57,739 bases of DNA from a virus. The notes beneath the pieces were generated by a model. The model was given only the letters and a program-made list of their open reading frames with translations, was not told the origin of the DNA and ran no database searches. Positions within the stretch are counted from its first letter, which is position 1, and each line of letters opens with the position of its first letter. Both the position numbers and the translations under genes were made by a program. The stretch is from positions 1 through 57,739 of IMG/VR virus record IMGVR_UViG_3300021138_000031; one strand, given 5' to 3'. Positions 28,964 to 37,683 of this stretch are shown here, in pieces.

Positions 28964-30105
28964 TGAATATATTTGAAAAAGTCATGGGAAGAAAGAAAAA
29001 AGAGCCCATGGACAAGCCTACAATCGGTAACGGTACTGGTCGCCAAAACGGCGACCAGTCCGGTTACAATGACAAGAGCAACGTCACTGACTATACAATC
29101 AGTGATGAGTACATTGCCGAGTTGTCTCCAGAAATTGTAGGTGCAGTGAATAGAAGGAGAGCACTAGGTGATCTTAAGACAGGAACACCTCCTGTTCCAC
29201 ACAAGACTGAGGCAGGATATCACACACTAAAGCGCGCGGTAGACAAGGCAGCCGGTGTTAAGAAGCCTGGGCCATACCAGCTTCCTAAAGTCACCGAGGG
29301 TGTTAATGCAGCTATTAGTGCAGGCGGTAAGCAAGTCACACAAAAGGCTCCTGTTGGATCTATAGCTAGAAACGCACCAGCAAGTGCCAGAGCATTACAG
29401 ACTGCAGCCAATGCTAGAGTTTCTAACAAAGAAGTTAATGCTGACAAGCAAAAAGATACACAGCATAGCAATATGCAAAAAGAGATTCAAAAAAGACAAC
29501 AAGCATCTAAAAATACATTGGAGAAAGACATGAGCTCGATGAATAAAGAAGAGATCAATCACGTTAACGCAGTGTTCGCTAAGAATCTAGAAGAAGGTTT
29601 TATTCGCCTAGATGAAAAGAAGTGGATCGCTAACGCTATTAAGAAGCCAGGCGCTATGACTGCAGCTGCTAAGCGTGAGGGTGTGTCTAACTCCGAGTAC
29701 GAGAAAGAACACATGCATGACAGTGGTAAGGCCGGTAAGCGTGCTCGTCTTGCAATGACTCTTAAGAAGATGCACAAGGAAGAGATCGAGCAAGTTGATG
29801 AGGCAAAGGTAGGACGTCCTTCTACCGAGGATGAGCATCCAATTGCGCAGGCTCGCAAGGTTATCTCTATGCGTGGTCAACATAAGTTTACTCACAAGAG
29901 TGGTGAGAAGCACATGATGGATCCTAAGGTTGCACATAAAATCCTTCATATGCATGACAACATGAAGACGTCTGCAGAGAAGGATGAGTTTGCACAGCGC
30001 GTACATCACAGCAAGAAGTCTATGGAAGATGCTCTATCGGGTAAGCCAGCTGAGAAGAAACATAAAGTTAGTCTCGCTGGTAAGATCACAGGAACACAGA
30101 AATAA
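28963..30105 (+). CDS. Putative internal head polyprotein
   Basis: A 380-residue basic, mostly helical protein. Sections are an N-terminal charged part, ISDEYIAELSPEIVGAVNRR (about 42-61), an Ala-rich stretch, then MNKEEINHVN, LDEKKWI, a module AMTAAAKREGVSNSEYEKEH, HKEEIEQVDEAKVGRPS, and a final basic domain. The recurring KEE(I/V)E segments parallel the two genes upstream. ATG overlaps the previous stop. Likely packaged with DNA; not proven. Confidence 0.72.
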   Translation: MNIFEKVMGRKKKEPMDKPTIGNGTGRQNGDQSGYNDKSNVTDYTISDEYIAELSPEIVGAVNRRRALGDLKTGTPPVPHKTEAGYHTLKRAVDKAAGVKKPGPYQLPKVTEGVNAAISAGGKQVTQKAPVGSIARNAPASARALQTAANARVSNKEVNADKQKDTQHSNMQKEIQKRQQASKNTLEKDMSSMNKEEINHVNAVFAKNLEEGFIRLDEKKWIANAIKKPGAMTAAAKREGVSNSEYEKEHMHDSGKAGKRARLAMTLKKMHKEEIEQVDEAKVGRPSTEDEHPIAQARKVISMRGQHKFTHKSGEKHMMDPKVAHKILHMHDNMKTSAEKDEFAQRVHHSKKSMEDALSGKPAEKKHKVSLAGKITGTQK

Positions 30106-30335
30106 TGGCACTTAATGCTAACACTATAGTTCAAGCACCTAAGGTTGAGCAGCCTGCTAAAGCAGCAACTCCACCTAAAGATAAGAAAGCCTTAAATGCT
30201 GGATCTATAGTTGTAAAGAATAAGAATCCAGTGAAGCCGAAGTACGTTACTCCAGAAGAAGGAGCATTAATGCCTATTAAAAAGACATTAAATCGTAGAC
30301 CATCAAAGTATATGATAGACATGACTGGTGCCTAA
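30105..30335 (+). CDS. Small Lys/Pro-rich late protein
   Basis: A 76-residue basic protein with a short internal repeat (ALNANTIV and ALNAGSIV) and a PKYVTPEEGALMPIKK stretch. Disordered by composition. It overlaps the previous stop by 1 base, so it belongs to the internal-protein operon. No family recognised. Confidence 0.65.
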   Translation: MALNANTIVQAPKVEQPAKAATPPKDKKALNAGSIVVKNKNPVKPKYVTPEEGALMPIKKTLNRRPSKYMIDMTGA

Positions 30336-30386
30336 TCTTTAAGAACAATAAATAATAAAAACCAATTCTCTAGGAGGACTAATACA

Positions 30387-31337
30387 ATGGCACAATGGGG
30401 TAGAAACGATCAAGGTGTTACTGCCAACAGCACTACGACTAAAGAAACTTCTAACGGCGCACCGATCGGAACCTACGCCTTGGTCAAGGGCGACCAGGTT
30501 AACCGTGCAGATGCTGCAAATGCTCACTTCGGTAATACATCGGTTGGCTCGAGAGCTTATACCGACGTTAACATGTTTGGTAACACCACGGTCGGTGCTT
30601 TCCAACCTAATAAGGCTGTAGGCGTGTTTGCAGTTAACACTGCTCAGATGCAAGCAACAGGCGGTAACGTAGTTATCTCGTTTGTAACATTCGGTGGTTC
30701 AGGCTACAATGCAAACGCAAACGTATCATTTGTCTCTACAAATGGTGGATCTGGTGCAGCTGCTAATGCTCAAGTATCTGGTGGTAGAGTAACAGCAATC
30801 AATATCACTGCTGGCGGTAACAGCTATGTCACCGCTCCTACGATTACAATCACACCTCCAAATACTCTTGCAGTTAATGGTAATACTGCGATCAGCAACG
30901 ATACGATCACGTTTACTTCAGCTAATAGCTACTTCCTTGTAAACGATCAGCTTACTATCTCGTCTAATGCATCTTCGTTGCCTGGTGGATTAACTAGTGG
31001 TGGTACATATTATGTCGTACTATCAAATACAACAGCATTTAAGATATCAACTGCACAAGGTGGCACACCTATTGCAATGACAAAAGCTAGCGGAAATAGT
31101 ACAACTGCTGCTGGTTTTGGCTTCTATGGTACAACAGCAACTGGATATGTCGACACTAACAGTGTTCTTCCACAAGTAACTCATGCTGGTTGGGTTCTAC
31201 GCACAGAGGGAACCGGTGGTCGTGCAGGTCGTATACAATATGAGACACTAGTTGCAATGGGATCACTCGGTGAGACCGACGGTAAGTATGGTACACCTGC
31301 TTCTATATCTTCAAATACCGTTGACCAATACGTCTAA
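30387..31337 (+). CDS. Virion structural protein
   Basis: A 316-residue Gly/Asn/Thr-rich beta-protein. MAQWGRNDQGVTANS at the start and HAGWVLRTEGTGGRAGRIQY followed by ETLVAMGSL at the end are hallmarks of a structural protein common in T4-like marine phages. The middle has repeated Gly-rich strand units (GGSGYNANANVSF). AGGAGG precedes ATG 30387. AATAAATA just upstream may be a degenerate late promoter. Probably an abundant capsid decoration or fibre-associated protein; exact position in the virion unknown. Confidence 0.78.
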   Translation: MAQWGRNDQGVTANSTTTKETSNGAPIGTYALVKGDQVNRADAANAHFGNTSVGSRAYTDVNMFGNTTVGAFQPNKAVGVFAVNTAQMQATGGNVVISFVTFGGSGYNANANVSFVSTNGGSGAAANAQVSGGRVTAINITAGGNSYVTAPTITITPPNTLAVNGNTAISNDTITFTSANSYFLVNDQLTISSNASSLPGGLTSGGTYYVVLSNTTAFKISTAQGGTPIAMTKASGNSTTAAGFGFYGTTATGYVDTNSVLPQVTHAGWVLRTEGTGGRAGRIQYETLVAMGSLGETDGKYGTPASISSNTVDQYV

Positions 31338-31353
31338 GATTGGATTATAGATA

Positions 31354-31734
31354 ATGGCGAATAACTCAAAAAGAATATCTGAGCTCGGTGTACCTACTAC
31401 TCTGACATCAAATGACAGAGTGGTGGTCCTCACCGGGCCAGGAACACCGATTGCCAACGTGCAGTCGATATTGCTACCTAATCTCGGTTTAGCTTTATCT
31501 CAAAATAACTTTCCTATAGCTAATACGACTCAACCCGGAATAGTTAGGGTTGGCGATAGCATTAATGTAGATGCTAATACTGCTGCAATTAGTGTATCAG
31601 TATCTACTGATAACGTACCGGTTACTAGTGTATCTTTAGGGTCAGCCGGACAAATAAAACACGATCTTAACTATCTTTATGTTTGTGTTTCACAAAATAT
31701 TTGGAAGAGAGTTCCGTTAGACTCTGCATTCTAA
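31354..31734 (+). CDS. Small virion-type protein
   Basis: A 126-residue protein. The N-terminal KRISELGVPTTLTSNDRVVV and C-terminal LNYLYVCVSQNIWKRVPLDS are typical of short structural proteins of T4-like phages that accompany the previous gene. Mostly beta-strand, no signal peptide. Follows 16 bases after the structural gene, so co-expressed late. Confidence 0.72.
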   Translation: MANNSKRISELGVPTTLTSNDRVVVLTGPGTPIANVQSILLPNLGLALSQNNFPIANTTQPGIVRVGDSINVDANTAAISVSVSTDNVPVTSVSLGSAGQIKHDLNYLYVCVSQNIWKRVPLDSAF

Positions 31735-31747
31735 TTATGGTACAGTG

Positions 31748-32140
31748 ATGAATTATGAGAGATTGACTGATGATAACTTTTTAATATATTGCGCCAAACA
31801 TTATGATAATCCACAGTGCTACTCTACTGAAGAGTTCGTTGAGGATCTAAAGCGAATTAGATATATCAAGAAATTATTGACAAGATACATAGAGAATGGA
31901 GACTTGAAGGAGAGGTTAATACTCAATCACGTCATCATTCTCTGTAACGTTTTTACAGCTGAGCATCTTTGCCGTATATTATACTTAAAGATGAAAGCAC
32001 AATTTAGTTACGTTAAGCCTTTTTTGATTCTATTAAATATTATGCCAGATCGAATATACAATATTAAAGACGAAGACAACATAGACTTAAGTATGATACC
32101 GATGGATGAACGAATAATCGACGCATTAAGGAAACTATAA
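31748..32140 (+). CDS. Conserved T4-like phage protein
   Basis: A 130-residue helical protein. YCAKHYDNPQC, FVEDLKRIRYIKKLLTRY and ERLILNHVIILCNVF form a pattern conserved in T4-like phages, including marine ones. Function unknown. GTG 31745 and ATG 31748 are adjacent; ATG is chosen. Its last base is shared with the start of the next ORF (TAATG). Confidence 0.78.
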   Translation: MNYERLTDDNFLIYCAKHYDNPQCYSTEEFVEDLKRIRYIKKLLTRYIENGDLKERLILNHVIILCNVFTAEHLCRILYLKMKAQFSYVKPFLILLNIMPDRIYNIKDEDNIDLSMIPMDERIIDALRKL

Positions 32141-32298
32141 TGACTGAATCCGCAGTACCAGCAAATGCTATGGGCCCATCGAGTTCTACTTCAGGACCGA
32201 TACAGACTATCGATCCTATTCTCCAGAGAGAGAAGAAAAAGAAACTACGTGACATAGCCCCTACACCTATGGTTAAAAGGCTAGTTCCAAATGGTTGA
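32140..32298 (+). CDS. Short conserved late protein
   Basis: A 52-residue protein. A Ser/Pro/Gly-rich first half with SGPIQTIDPILQREKKKKLR precedes a basic end. It overlaps the previous stop by 1 base and the next gene by 8 bases, which supports translation as part of the operon. Related short proteins are seen at this place in other T4-like phages. Function unknown. Confidence 0.65.
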   Translation: MTESAVPANAMGPSSSTSGPIQTIDPILQREKKKKLRDIAPTPMVKRLVPNG

Positions 32299-32695
32299 AG
32301 ATAGCGGATGGATCAACAATAGATTTGATAAGATAGATAGCTGGATGCAGAGATTGACAGAGGTGTCAGTCGATCTCAAGAGTATGCTTGCAGTACACGA
32401 GCAGAGATTATCACAACACGATAAGCAGCAAGACTATATGGAAGACATAGTCGAGCAGCGTAGAGTACAGATGGACAAACAAATAGATGATGTGTATAAT
32501 ACGATGAGAGAGCAGGACAATAAGATTTTAGACGAGATCCATATCCTTAGAGCAGAGTCAAATAAGCAGCACCAAGAGATGTCTAGTAAGATATCCAAGA
32601 TGGAGCAGTTTATATGGATGGCTATCGGTGGTGGTATGGTTGGTGTTTGGTTATTATCGTACGTAGCAAATTACTTCAAGATATTAGGACATTAA
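32291..32695 (+). CDS. Coiled-coil protein with C-terminal membrane anchor (XhlA/holin-like)
   Basis: A 134-residue protein. A long coiled coil covers about 25-105 and a single hydrophobic segment about 109-128 (WMAIGGGMVGVWLLSYVANY). The layout recalls hemolysin XhlA-type phage proteins, some of which act with holins. No other holin is evident in the window, so this is one candidate; the minus-strand membrane proteins at 3.8-5.7 kb are others. ATG 32291 overlaps the previous gene by 8 bases. Confidence 0.65.
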   Translation: MVEDSGWINNRFDKIDSWMQRLTEVSVDLKSMLAVHEQRLSQHDKQQDYMEDIVEQRRVQMDKQIDDVYNTMREQDNKILDEIHILRAESNKQHQEMSSKISKMEQFIWMAIGGGMVGVWLLSYVANYFKILGH

Positions 32696-32696
32696 T

Positions 32697-32900
32697 ATGG
32701 AAAAGCTAGCACATCTTATCGGTAAGACATTTGCCGAGTCATCCCAAGAGATTGATGCATTCTCAGCATCAGTAGGTTGCCAGACACTACCATGGCCGGA
32801 TGGAATCGGCCTCGTTAGCGAGGATCCAGGCACGATCATTGTGTATATACATAATGACATCGACGACATTATCACAGGATTTAAGTTCGTCGCCCCATAA
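32697..32900 (+). CDS. Small conserved phage protein
   Basis: A 67-residue protein (MEKLAHLIGKTFAESS...), with a central DGIGLVSEDPGTIIVYIHND and a likely alpha-beta fold. It starts 1 base after the previous stop. A sigma-70-like promoter for the primase follows its stop. Function unknown. Confidence 0.65.
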   Translation: MEKLAHLIGKTFAESSQEIDAFSASVGCQTLPWPDGIGLVSEDPGTIIVYIHNDIDDIITGFKFVAP

Positions 32901-32908
32901 AATAATTG

Positions 32909-32936
32909 TTTACAAATCCTTCGATTAGTGTATAAT
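32909..32936 (+). promoter_or_regulatory. Sigma-70-like promoter for primase operon
   Basis: TTTACA, 16 bp, TATAAT, then TTGGAGAG before ATG 32959. It marks the switch from late structural genes to replication and nucleotide genes. Confidence 0.78.
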
Positions 32937-32958
32937 AGGACTATATTGGAGAGTAAAC

Positions 32959-33981
32959 ATGAACTGGTTAGACCAGAAATACGTCGGTATGTTGTCACAC
33001 CGGCTAGACAGATTCACACGAAAATCATCAGGTAAGTTTAACTTCCGCTGCCCAGTCTGCGGGGACTCACAGTCTAGTAAGTACAAGGCCAGAGGTTGGA
33101 TCTATGACAAGCAGGGGCATGGTGTATTCCATTGCTTCAACTGTGAAGTGTCTATGGGTGTGCCTAAGTTCATCAAGATGCTTGACCAGGGGTTATACAA
33201 TGAGTATAACATGGAGAAGATCAGCCAGAATAAGACTCCTGAACAGGTCGACTTAGAGACATTCGTAAACAAGATGAAGCCGCCTGTATTCCGTAAGGAA
33301 GGTATATTGAAAGGCCTCAAGAAGATCAGCCAGCTATCTCCTGATGATCCATTAAAAAAGTATGTCGTCAATCGTATGATACCTAATCCGTATCATGCTA
33401 AGATGTTTAAGTGCCCAAACTTCTACGCTTTTGTTAATGACTTAGTACCTGACAAGTTCTCTAAGGAGTCGCTAGACCATGATGAGACACGCTTACTTAT
33501 TCCTTTTATTAACAAGGAAGGTAAGGTTCACGCTATTCAAGGCAGGTCTTTAAAGAGCACTGGTGTAAAGTACATAACTATAGTATTGGACGAGAGTGTG
33601 GAGAAGCTATATGGGTTGGACACGGTTAACTTCGATATTGGATTTTATGTTTTGGAAGGTCCTATCGATAGTATGTTTATTCCTAATAGTATCGCTACTG
33701 CTGGTGGTGATATTGTTTCCGCACTACCTAGTGCTTACAAATCAAACGCCGTCGTTGTGTATGACAACGAGCCAAGATCTAAAGATACGATAAAGAAGAT
33801 CGATAAAGCTATTATGCAAGGTTTTAAGGTCTGTATATGGCCTGAAAATTTAGAGCATAAAGATGTTAATGATATGGTAAAATCGGGCCTCAGCGCAGAG
33901 TTTATCAGATATATAATAGACCAAAATACATATAAAGACCTAGCAGCTAAGATGGCTCTCACTAAATGGAGTAAGAGATGA
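32959..33981 (+). CDS. 61: DNA primase (T4 gp61 type)
   Basis: A 340-residue DnaG-like primase. The N-terminal zinc ribbon has CPVC at 31-34 and CFNC at 59-62. The Toprim part has FYVLEGPIDSMF and VVVYDNEPRS. It lays RNA primers at the fork with gp41 helicase. Length matches T4 gp61 (342). First gene after a sigma-70-like promoter; its stop overlaps thyX by 4 bases. Expressed with nucleotide-synthesis genes. Confidence 0.95.
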   Translation: MNWLDQKYVGMLSHRLDRFTRKSSGKFNFRCPVCGDSQSSKYKARGWIYDKQGHGVFHCFNCEVSMGVPKFIKMLDQGLYNEYNMEKISQNKTPEQVDLETFVNKMKPPVFRKEGILKGLKKISQLSPDDPLKKYVVNRMIPNPYHAKMFKCPNFYAFVNDLVPDKFSKESLDHDETRLLIPFINKEGKVHAIQGRSLKSTGVKYITIVLDESVEKLYGLDTVNFDIGFYVLEGPIDSMFIPNSIATAGGDIVSALPSAYKSNAVVVYDNEPRSKDTIKKIDKAIMQGFKVCIWPENLEHKDVNDMVKSGLSAEFIRYIIDQNTYKDLAAKMALTKWSKR

Positions 33982-34634
33982 ATACAGCGAATATTATAGG
34001 TGTGACGAGACCAACAAGCGGACTAGGTGTGGATGAGTTCATATCATATGTAGCTCGTGTATCTAACCCATCTAATCAAAATAACAAAGAGACATCGCAG
34101 AAACTGCTGAAGTATCTTATTAAGAATAAGCACTGGTCACCATTTGAGATGGTGCACATAGTCATGGAGATTAATACAACTCGTGATATCGCTCGACAAA
34201 TTTTACGCCACCGTAGCTTTTCTTTCCAAGAATTTAGCCAAAGATATGCGGACCCAACGAAAGACCTCGGGTTCGTCACTCGTGAAGCCCGTCTCCAAGA
34301 TACTAAGAACAGACAGAACTCCATCGAAGTAGACGATGATGCTCTTGACAGTCTTTGGAATAATGCTCAAAAAGAAGTATTGAGAAAAGCAAATCTTGCA
34401 TATGAATGGGCAATTAAAAATGGTATTGCAAAAGAACAAGCTCGTGCAGTATTGCCAGAAGGTCTTACTTCTTCTCGTCTTTACATGGCTGGTTCTCTTA
34501 GAAGTTGGATACACTATTGTGAGCTACGCATGGGTAATGGTACACAGAAAGAACATAGAGAAATAGCAAGGGATGCGTGGTATCAAATAACAGCAGAGTT
34601 TCCCTCGTTAAAGGATACACTAGAGGTCGTATAA
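33978..34634 (+). CDS. thyX: Flavin-dependent thymidylate synthase
   Basis: A 218-residue ThyX enzyme, near normal family length. The signature RHRSFSFQEFS (RHRx7S) and QRYADP are present, with SSRLYMAGSLRSW and HREIAR later. ThyX makes dTMP from dUMP using FAD, NADPH and methylene-folate as a tetramer. It replaces T4-style ThyA here. It is coupled to the primase gene and followed by nrdA, a nucleotide-supply operon. Confidence 0.96.
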   Translation: MNTANIIGVTRPTSGLGVDEFISYVARVSNPSNQNNKETSQKLLKYLIKNKHWSPFEMVHIVMEINTTRDIARQILRHRSFSFQEFSQRYADPTKDLGFVTREARLQDTKNRQNSIEVDDDALDSLWNNAQKEVLRKANLAYEWAIKNGIAKEQARAVLPEGLTSSRLYMAGSLRSWIHYCELRMGNGTQKEHREIARDAWYQITAEFPSLKDTLEVV

Positions 34635-34643
34635 GGAGATAAG

Positions 34644-36920
34644 ATGATATCGGTAGTAAAAAGAAACGGAACAAAAGAAGCATTAGACCTCAATAAATTT
34701 CATAAAGTCGTAGAGTGGGCATGCGAGGGTATAACAGGAGTATCAGAGAGTGAGATCGAGATTAAGTCTCAGATCCAGTTCTTTAATGGTATGAAGACCA
34801 CTGATATTCAAGAGACACTCATCAAGGCAGCCGCAGATCTTATCTCTGAGGATACACCTAATTATCAATATGTCGCTGGCAACTTAATTAATTACAACTT
34901 GAGAAAGGAAGTATACGGTGATTTTAATCCAATTGATCTTGCTACTCATATTAAACAAGTTGTTGATGGAGGATATTATGACCCTGAGATCCTATCATGG
35001 TACGGACCAGACGATCTGCGATTACTCAACAGCTATATTGATCATAAGCGCGATTTCACTCTTACGTATGCTGGTATGGAACAGTTTCGTGGTAAGTACC
35101 TAGTCAAAAATCGTGTTACTGGTAAATACTACGAGACACCTCAGATGACTTTTATGCTCATCGCAATGGTGCTCTTTAGAGACTATAAGGAAGACCGCTT
35201 AAAATGGATTAAAGAACTATATGACTCAGTTTCTAATTTCGAGATATCGCTTCCTACGCCAATCATGGCTGGACTACGTACACCACAAAAGCAATTTAGC
35301 TCTTGTGTTCTTATCGAGACAGACGACAGCCTTGACTCTATTAATGCCACGAGCTCTTCGATTGTTAAGTACGTTTCTCAAAAAGCTGGTATTGGCATTG
35401 GTGCAGGTCGCATTCGCGCTGTTGGTAGTCCTATTCGTAGTGGTGACGCGTCTCACACTGGCGTTATTCCGTTCTATAAACATTTTCAGTCAGCAGTTAA
35501 GTCTTGCAGCCAAGGAGGCGTACGAGGCGGTGCAGCTACTCTTTACTATCCTGCATGGCATCTGGAAGTAGAAGACATTTTAGTATTAAAAAACAACAAA
35601 GGAACGGAGGATAATCGTGTTAGACACCTTGATTACGGAGTACAGTTCAACCGAGTTTTATATGAACGTCTGCTTACAGGCGGCAATATTACTCTATTCA
35701 GCCCTTCTGACGTACCTGATCTATACGATGCGTTCTTTACTGACGTGGACAAGTTTAAAGAACTCTATGAAAAGTACGAGCGCTCGACAAAGATAAGAAA
35801 GAAAGTAGTATCGGCTATCGACTTATTCTCTGCGTTCATGCAAGAGCGTAAGGATACAGGTCGCATCTACCTACAAAACGTAGATCATGCAAATGATCAC
35901 GGCTCCTTTATCAAGGAGTTAGCACCTATTCGCATGAGCAACCTGTGCTCAGAGATCGACTTGCCTACTAAGCCACTCAATGATCTTAATGATCCTGACG
36001 GTGAGATCTCACTATGCACACTCGCAGCAATTAATTGGGGAAAGATTAAAGATCCAAATGATTTTGAGCGTCCTTGTACTCTTATTGTCCGTGCTCTCGA
36101 TGAGCTACTTAGTTATCAAGACTATCCTGTCCTTGCAGCCAGAAACTCAACCATGGCACGAAGACCCCTTGGTGTTGGCATTATTAATCTCGCTTATTGG
36201 TTGGCTCGCAATGATCTCACTTATCAGCATATCGATACTGAAGGTTTAAAGAAGATACATGAGTACGCCGAAGCTTGGTCTTACTATCTCATTAAAGCCT
36301 CGATTGATCTCGCAGCTGAAAAGGGAGCTCCTTCTAAGTCTAACCAGACCAAGTACTCCCAGGGCATCATGCCTATCGATACCTATAAGAGAGAAGTAGA
36401 TGAACTTGTAACTCCTGATTACAAGTTGGATTGGAATATACTACGTGAAAGGGCTAAACAGTATGGCATTCGTAACTCCACCCTCATGGCACTCATGCCA
36501 GCGGAGACCTCTGCTCAGATATCAAACTCGACGAACGGCATCGAGCCGGTTAGGTCTCTCATCACTGTTAAGCAGAGCAAAGACGGTGTTCTCAAGCAAG
36601 TCGTACCAGAAATTAGACGTCTTAAGAGAAAGTACGATCTGCTTTGGGAGCAAGTTTCCCCGGAAGGCTATATTAAGATCGCTAGCGTGCTGCAAAAGTT
36701 TATCGATCAGGGAATATCAGTAAACACATCATACAACCCTAAGTTCTATGATGAGGAGCAGATACCTATGTCTACTATGCTGCAGCACATGCTGATGTTC
36801 TATAAATATGGTGGAAAACAACTTTACTACTTTAACACAAACGATCAGGCAGGCGAGATTGATCTAGGGTCTCCACTCGGTGAGGTAGACGATGAATCTT
36901 GCGAGGCCTGTAAGATATGA
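34644..36920 (+). CDS. nrdA: Ribonucleotide reductase class I large subunit
   Basis: A 758-residue aerobic RNR alpha subunit. The ATP-cone at about 1-90 starts VVKRNGTKEALDLNKF. Active-site residues appear in SSCVLIETDDS, RMSNLCSEIDLP (Cys and Glu of the radical site) and SLCTLAAINW. QLYYFNTND holds the tyrosine pair and the C-terminal CEACKI gives the CxxC used for re-reduction. The glutaredoxin at 41979 may donate electrons. It provides dNDPs for phage DNA. GGAG precedes ATG 34644. Confidence 0.97.
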   Translation: MISVVKRNGTKEALDLNKFHKVVEWACEGITGVSESEIEIKSQIQFFNGMKTTDIQETLIKAAADLISEDTPNYQYVAGNLINYNLRKEVYGDFNPIDLATHIKQVVDGGYYDPEILSWYGPDDLRLLNSYIDHKRDFTLTYAGMEQFRGKYLVKNRVTGKYYETPQMTFMLIAMVLFRDYKEDRLKWIKELYDSVSNFEISLPTPIMAGLRTPQKQFSSCVLIETDDSLDSINATSSSIVKYVSQKAGIGIGAGRIRAVGSPIRSGDASHTGVIPFYKHFQSAVKSCSQGGVRGGAATLYYPAWHLEVEDILVLKNNKGTEDNRVRHLDYGVQFNRVLYERLLTGGNITLFSPSDVPDLYDAFFTDVDKFKELYEKYERSTKIRKKVVSAIDLFSAFMQERKDTGRIYLQNVDHANDHGSFIKELAPIRMSNLCSEIDLPTKPLNDLNDPDGEISLCTLAAINWGKIKDPNDFERPCTLIVRALDELLSYQDYPVLAARNSTMARRPLGVGIINLAYWLARNDLTYQHIDTEGLKKIHEYAEAWSYYLIKASIDLAAEKGAPSKSNQTKYSQGIMPIDTYKREVDELVTPDYKLDWNILRERAKQYGIRNSTLMALMPAETSAQISNSTNGIEPVRSLITVKQSKDGVLKQVVPEIRRLKRKYDLLWEQVSPEGYIKIASVLQKFIDQGISVNTSYNPKFYDEEQIPMSTMLQHMLMFYKYGGKQLYYFNTNDQAGEIDLGSPLGEVDDESCEACKI

Positions 36921-37288
36921 CACTAAAGGTTAGAACATACTTAGCTGAAGTAGATGGTCGTGGTATTGGTCTCTTTGCAGACCAAGATATTAGGGAAGGT
37001 GCACTCGTGTGGGTGCACGATCCTATCATTGATGGTTGGTTACCTGATCCTGAAGACTATCCATATGATGATCTAACTAGAGAGACGATCACATGGATGT
37101 ACTGCTATGATAAAACACTTAAGAAGTTTATCATGTTTGCAGACAATGTTAGGTTTATAAATCATAGTGAAGATCCTAACCTTGATTGTTTTACTAAATA
37201 TATACATTATGCAGCTAGAGACATCATGGCTGGTGAGGAGATAACCTGTAACTACAACGATGTCTGCGACAACGGATTAGGATTCTAA
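36917..37288 (+). CDS. SET-domain protein lysine methyltransferase-like
   Basis: A 123-residue compact SET domain. GRGIGLFADQDIREGALVW (about 14-32), FINHSEDPNLDC (about 83-94) and AARDIMAGEEITCNYND (about 101-117) are the three SET motifs, including the NHS and the catalytic Tyr region. SET enzymes transfer methyl from SAM to protein lysines. There is no post-SET Cys motif. It overlaps nrdA by 4 bases. The target is unknown; host or phage nucleoid proteins are conceivable. Confidence 0.88.
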   Translation: MTLKVRTYLAEVDGRGIGLFADQDIREGALVWVHDPIIDGWLPDPEDYPYDDLTRETITWMYCYDKTLKKFIMFADNVRFINHSEDPNLDCFTKYIHYAARDIMAGEEITCNYNDVCDNGLGF

Positions 37289-37289
37289 G

Positions 37290-37511
37290 ATGAAACAACT
37301 GGACGTACCCTTGTGTTTCTGGACACCAAAGGGAAAAGCATGGGCTCACTTTGTCATCGACTATGGCATGGAGCATGATCTACTCTGGGTATGTTTTCAG
37401 AATGATACAGGTGAGTGCTGGACCTGGAGTAACAAAGACGTGAGACTCGATCAAAACTTTACTTATGGAAGAAAATATGAAAAACCAATTCTCGATGACA
37501 AAACTGGTTGA
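37290..37511 (+). CDS. Small conserved T4-like protein
   Basis: A 73-residue aromatic-rich protein. FWTPKGKAWAHFVIDYGMEH and WVCFQNDTGECWTWSNKDVR are typical of a small family near nrd genes in T4-like phages. A beta-rich fold is likely. It begins 1 base after the SET gene. Function unknown. Confidence 0.75.
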   Translation: MKQLDVPLCFWTPKGKAWAHFVIDYGMEHDLLWVCFQNDTGECWTWSNKDVRLDQNFTYGRKYEKPILDDKTG

Positions 37512-37683
37512 CTACCTAAAAAACTCTGACATCATTATCACTATTCTACTAAATCCATCTAGATGGTCATTTTACTTTGACTATAGTACACAGAGTGATC
37601 AAGATCCTGGATTAGTACTCGACTTAATTGTGAAGTTAGGTTTTATTAAGTTTTATATGTTTATAGACGATGGGAGATGGTGA
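37477..37683 (+). CDS. Small protein, unknown
   Basis: A 68-residue protein (MKNQFSMTKLVDYLKNSD...), with a hydrophobic beta middle (IIITILLNPSRWSFYF) and an aromatic end. ATG 37477 is chosen because GGAAG lies 8-9 bases before it; an ATG at 37465 has no site. It overlaps both neighbours (35 bases and 1 base). No family recognised. Confidence 0.65.
   Translation: MKNQFSMTKLVDYLKNSDIIITILLNPSRWSFYFDYSTQSDQDPGLVLDLIVKLGFIKFYMFIDDGRW

Noticed and set aside
36801-36808. TATAAATA inside nrdA
   Set aside because: It encodes conserved residues in nrdA and no late-type gene begins nearby.
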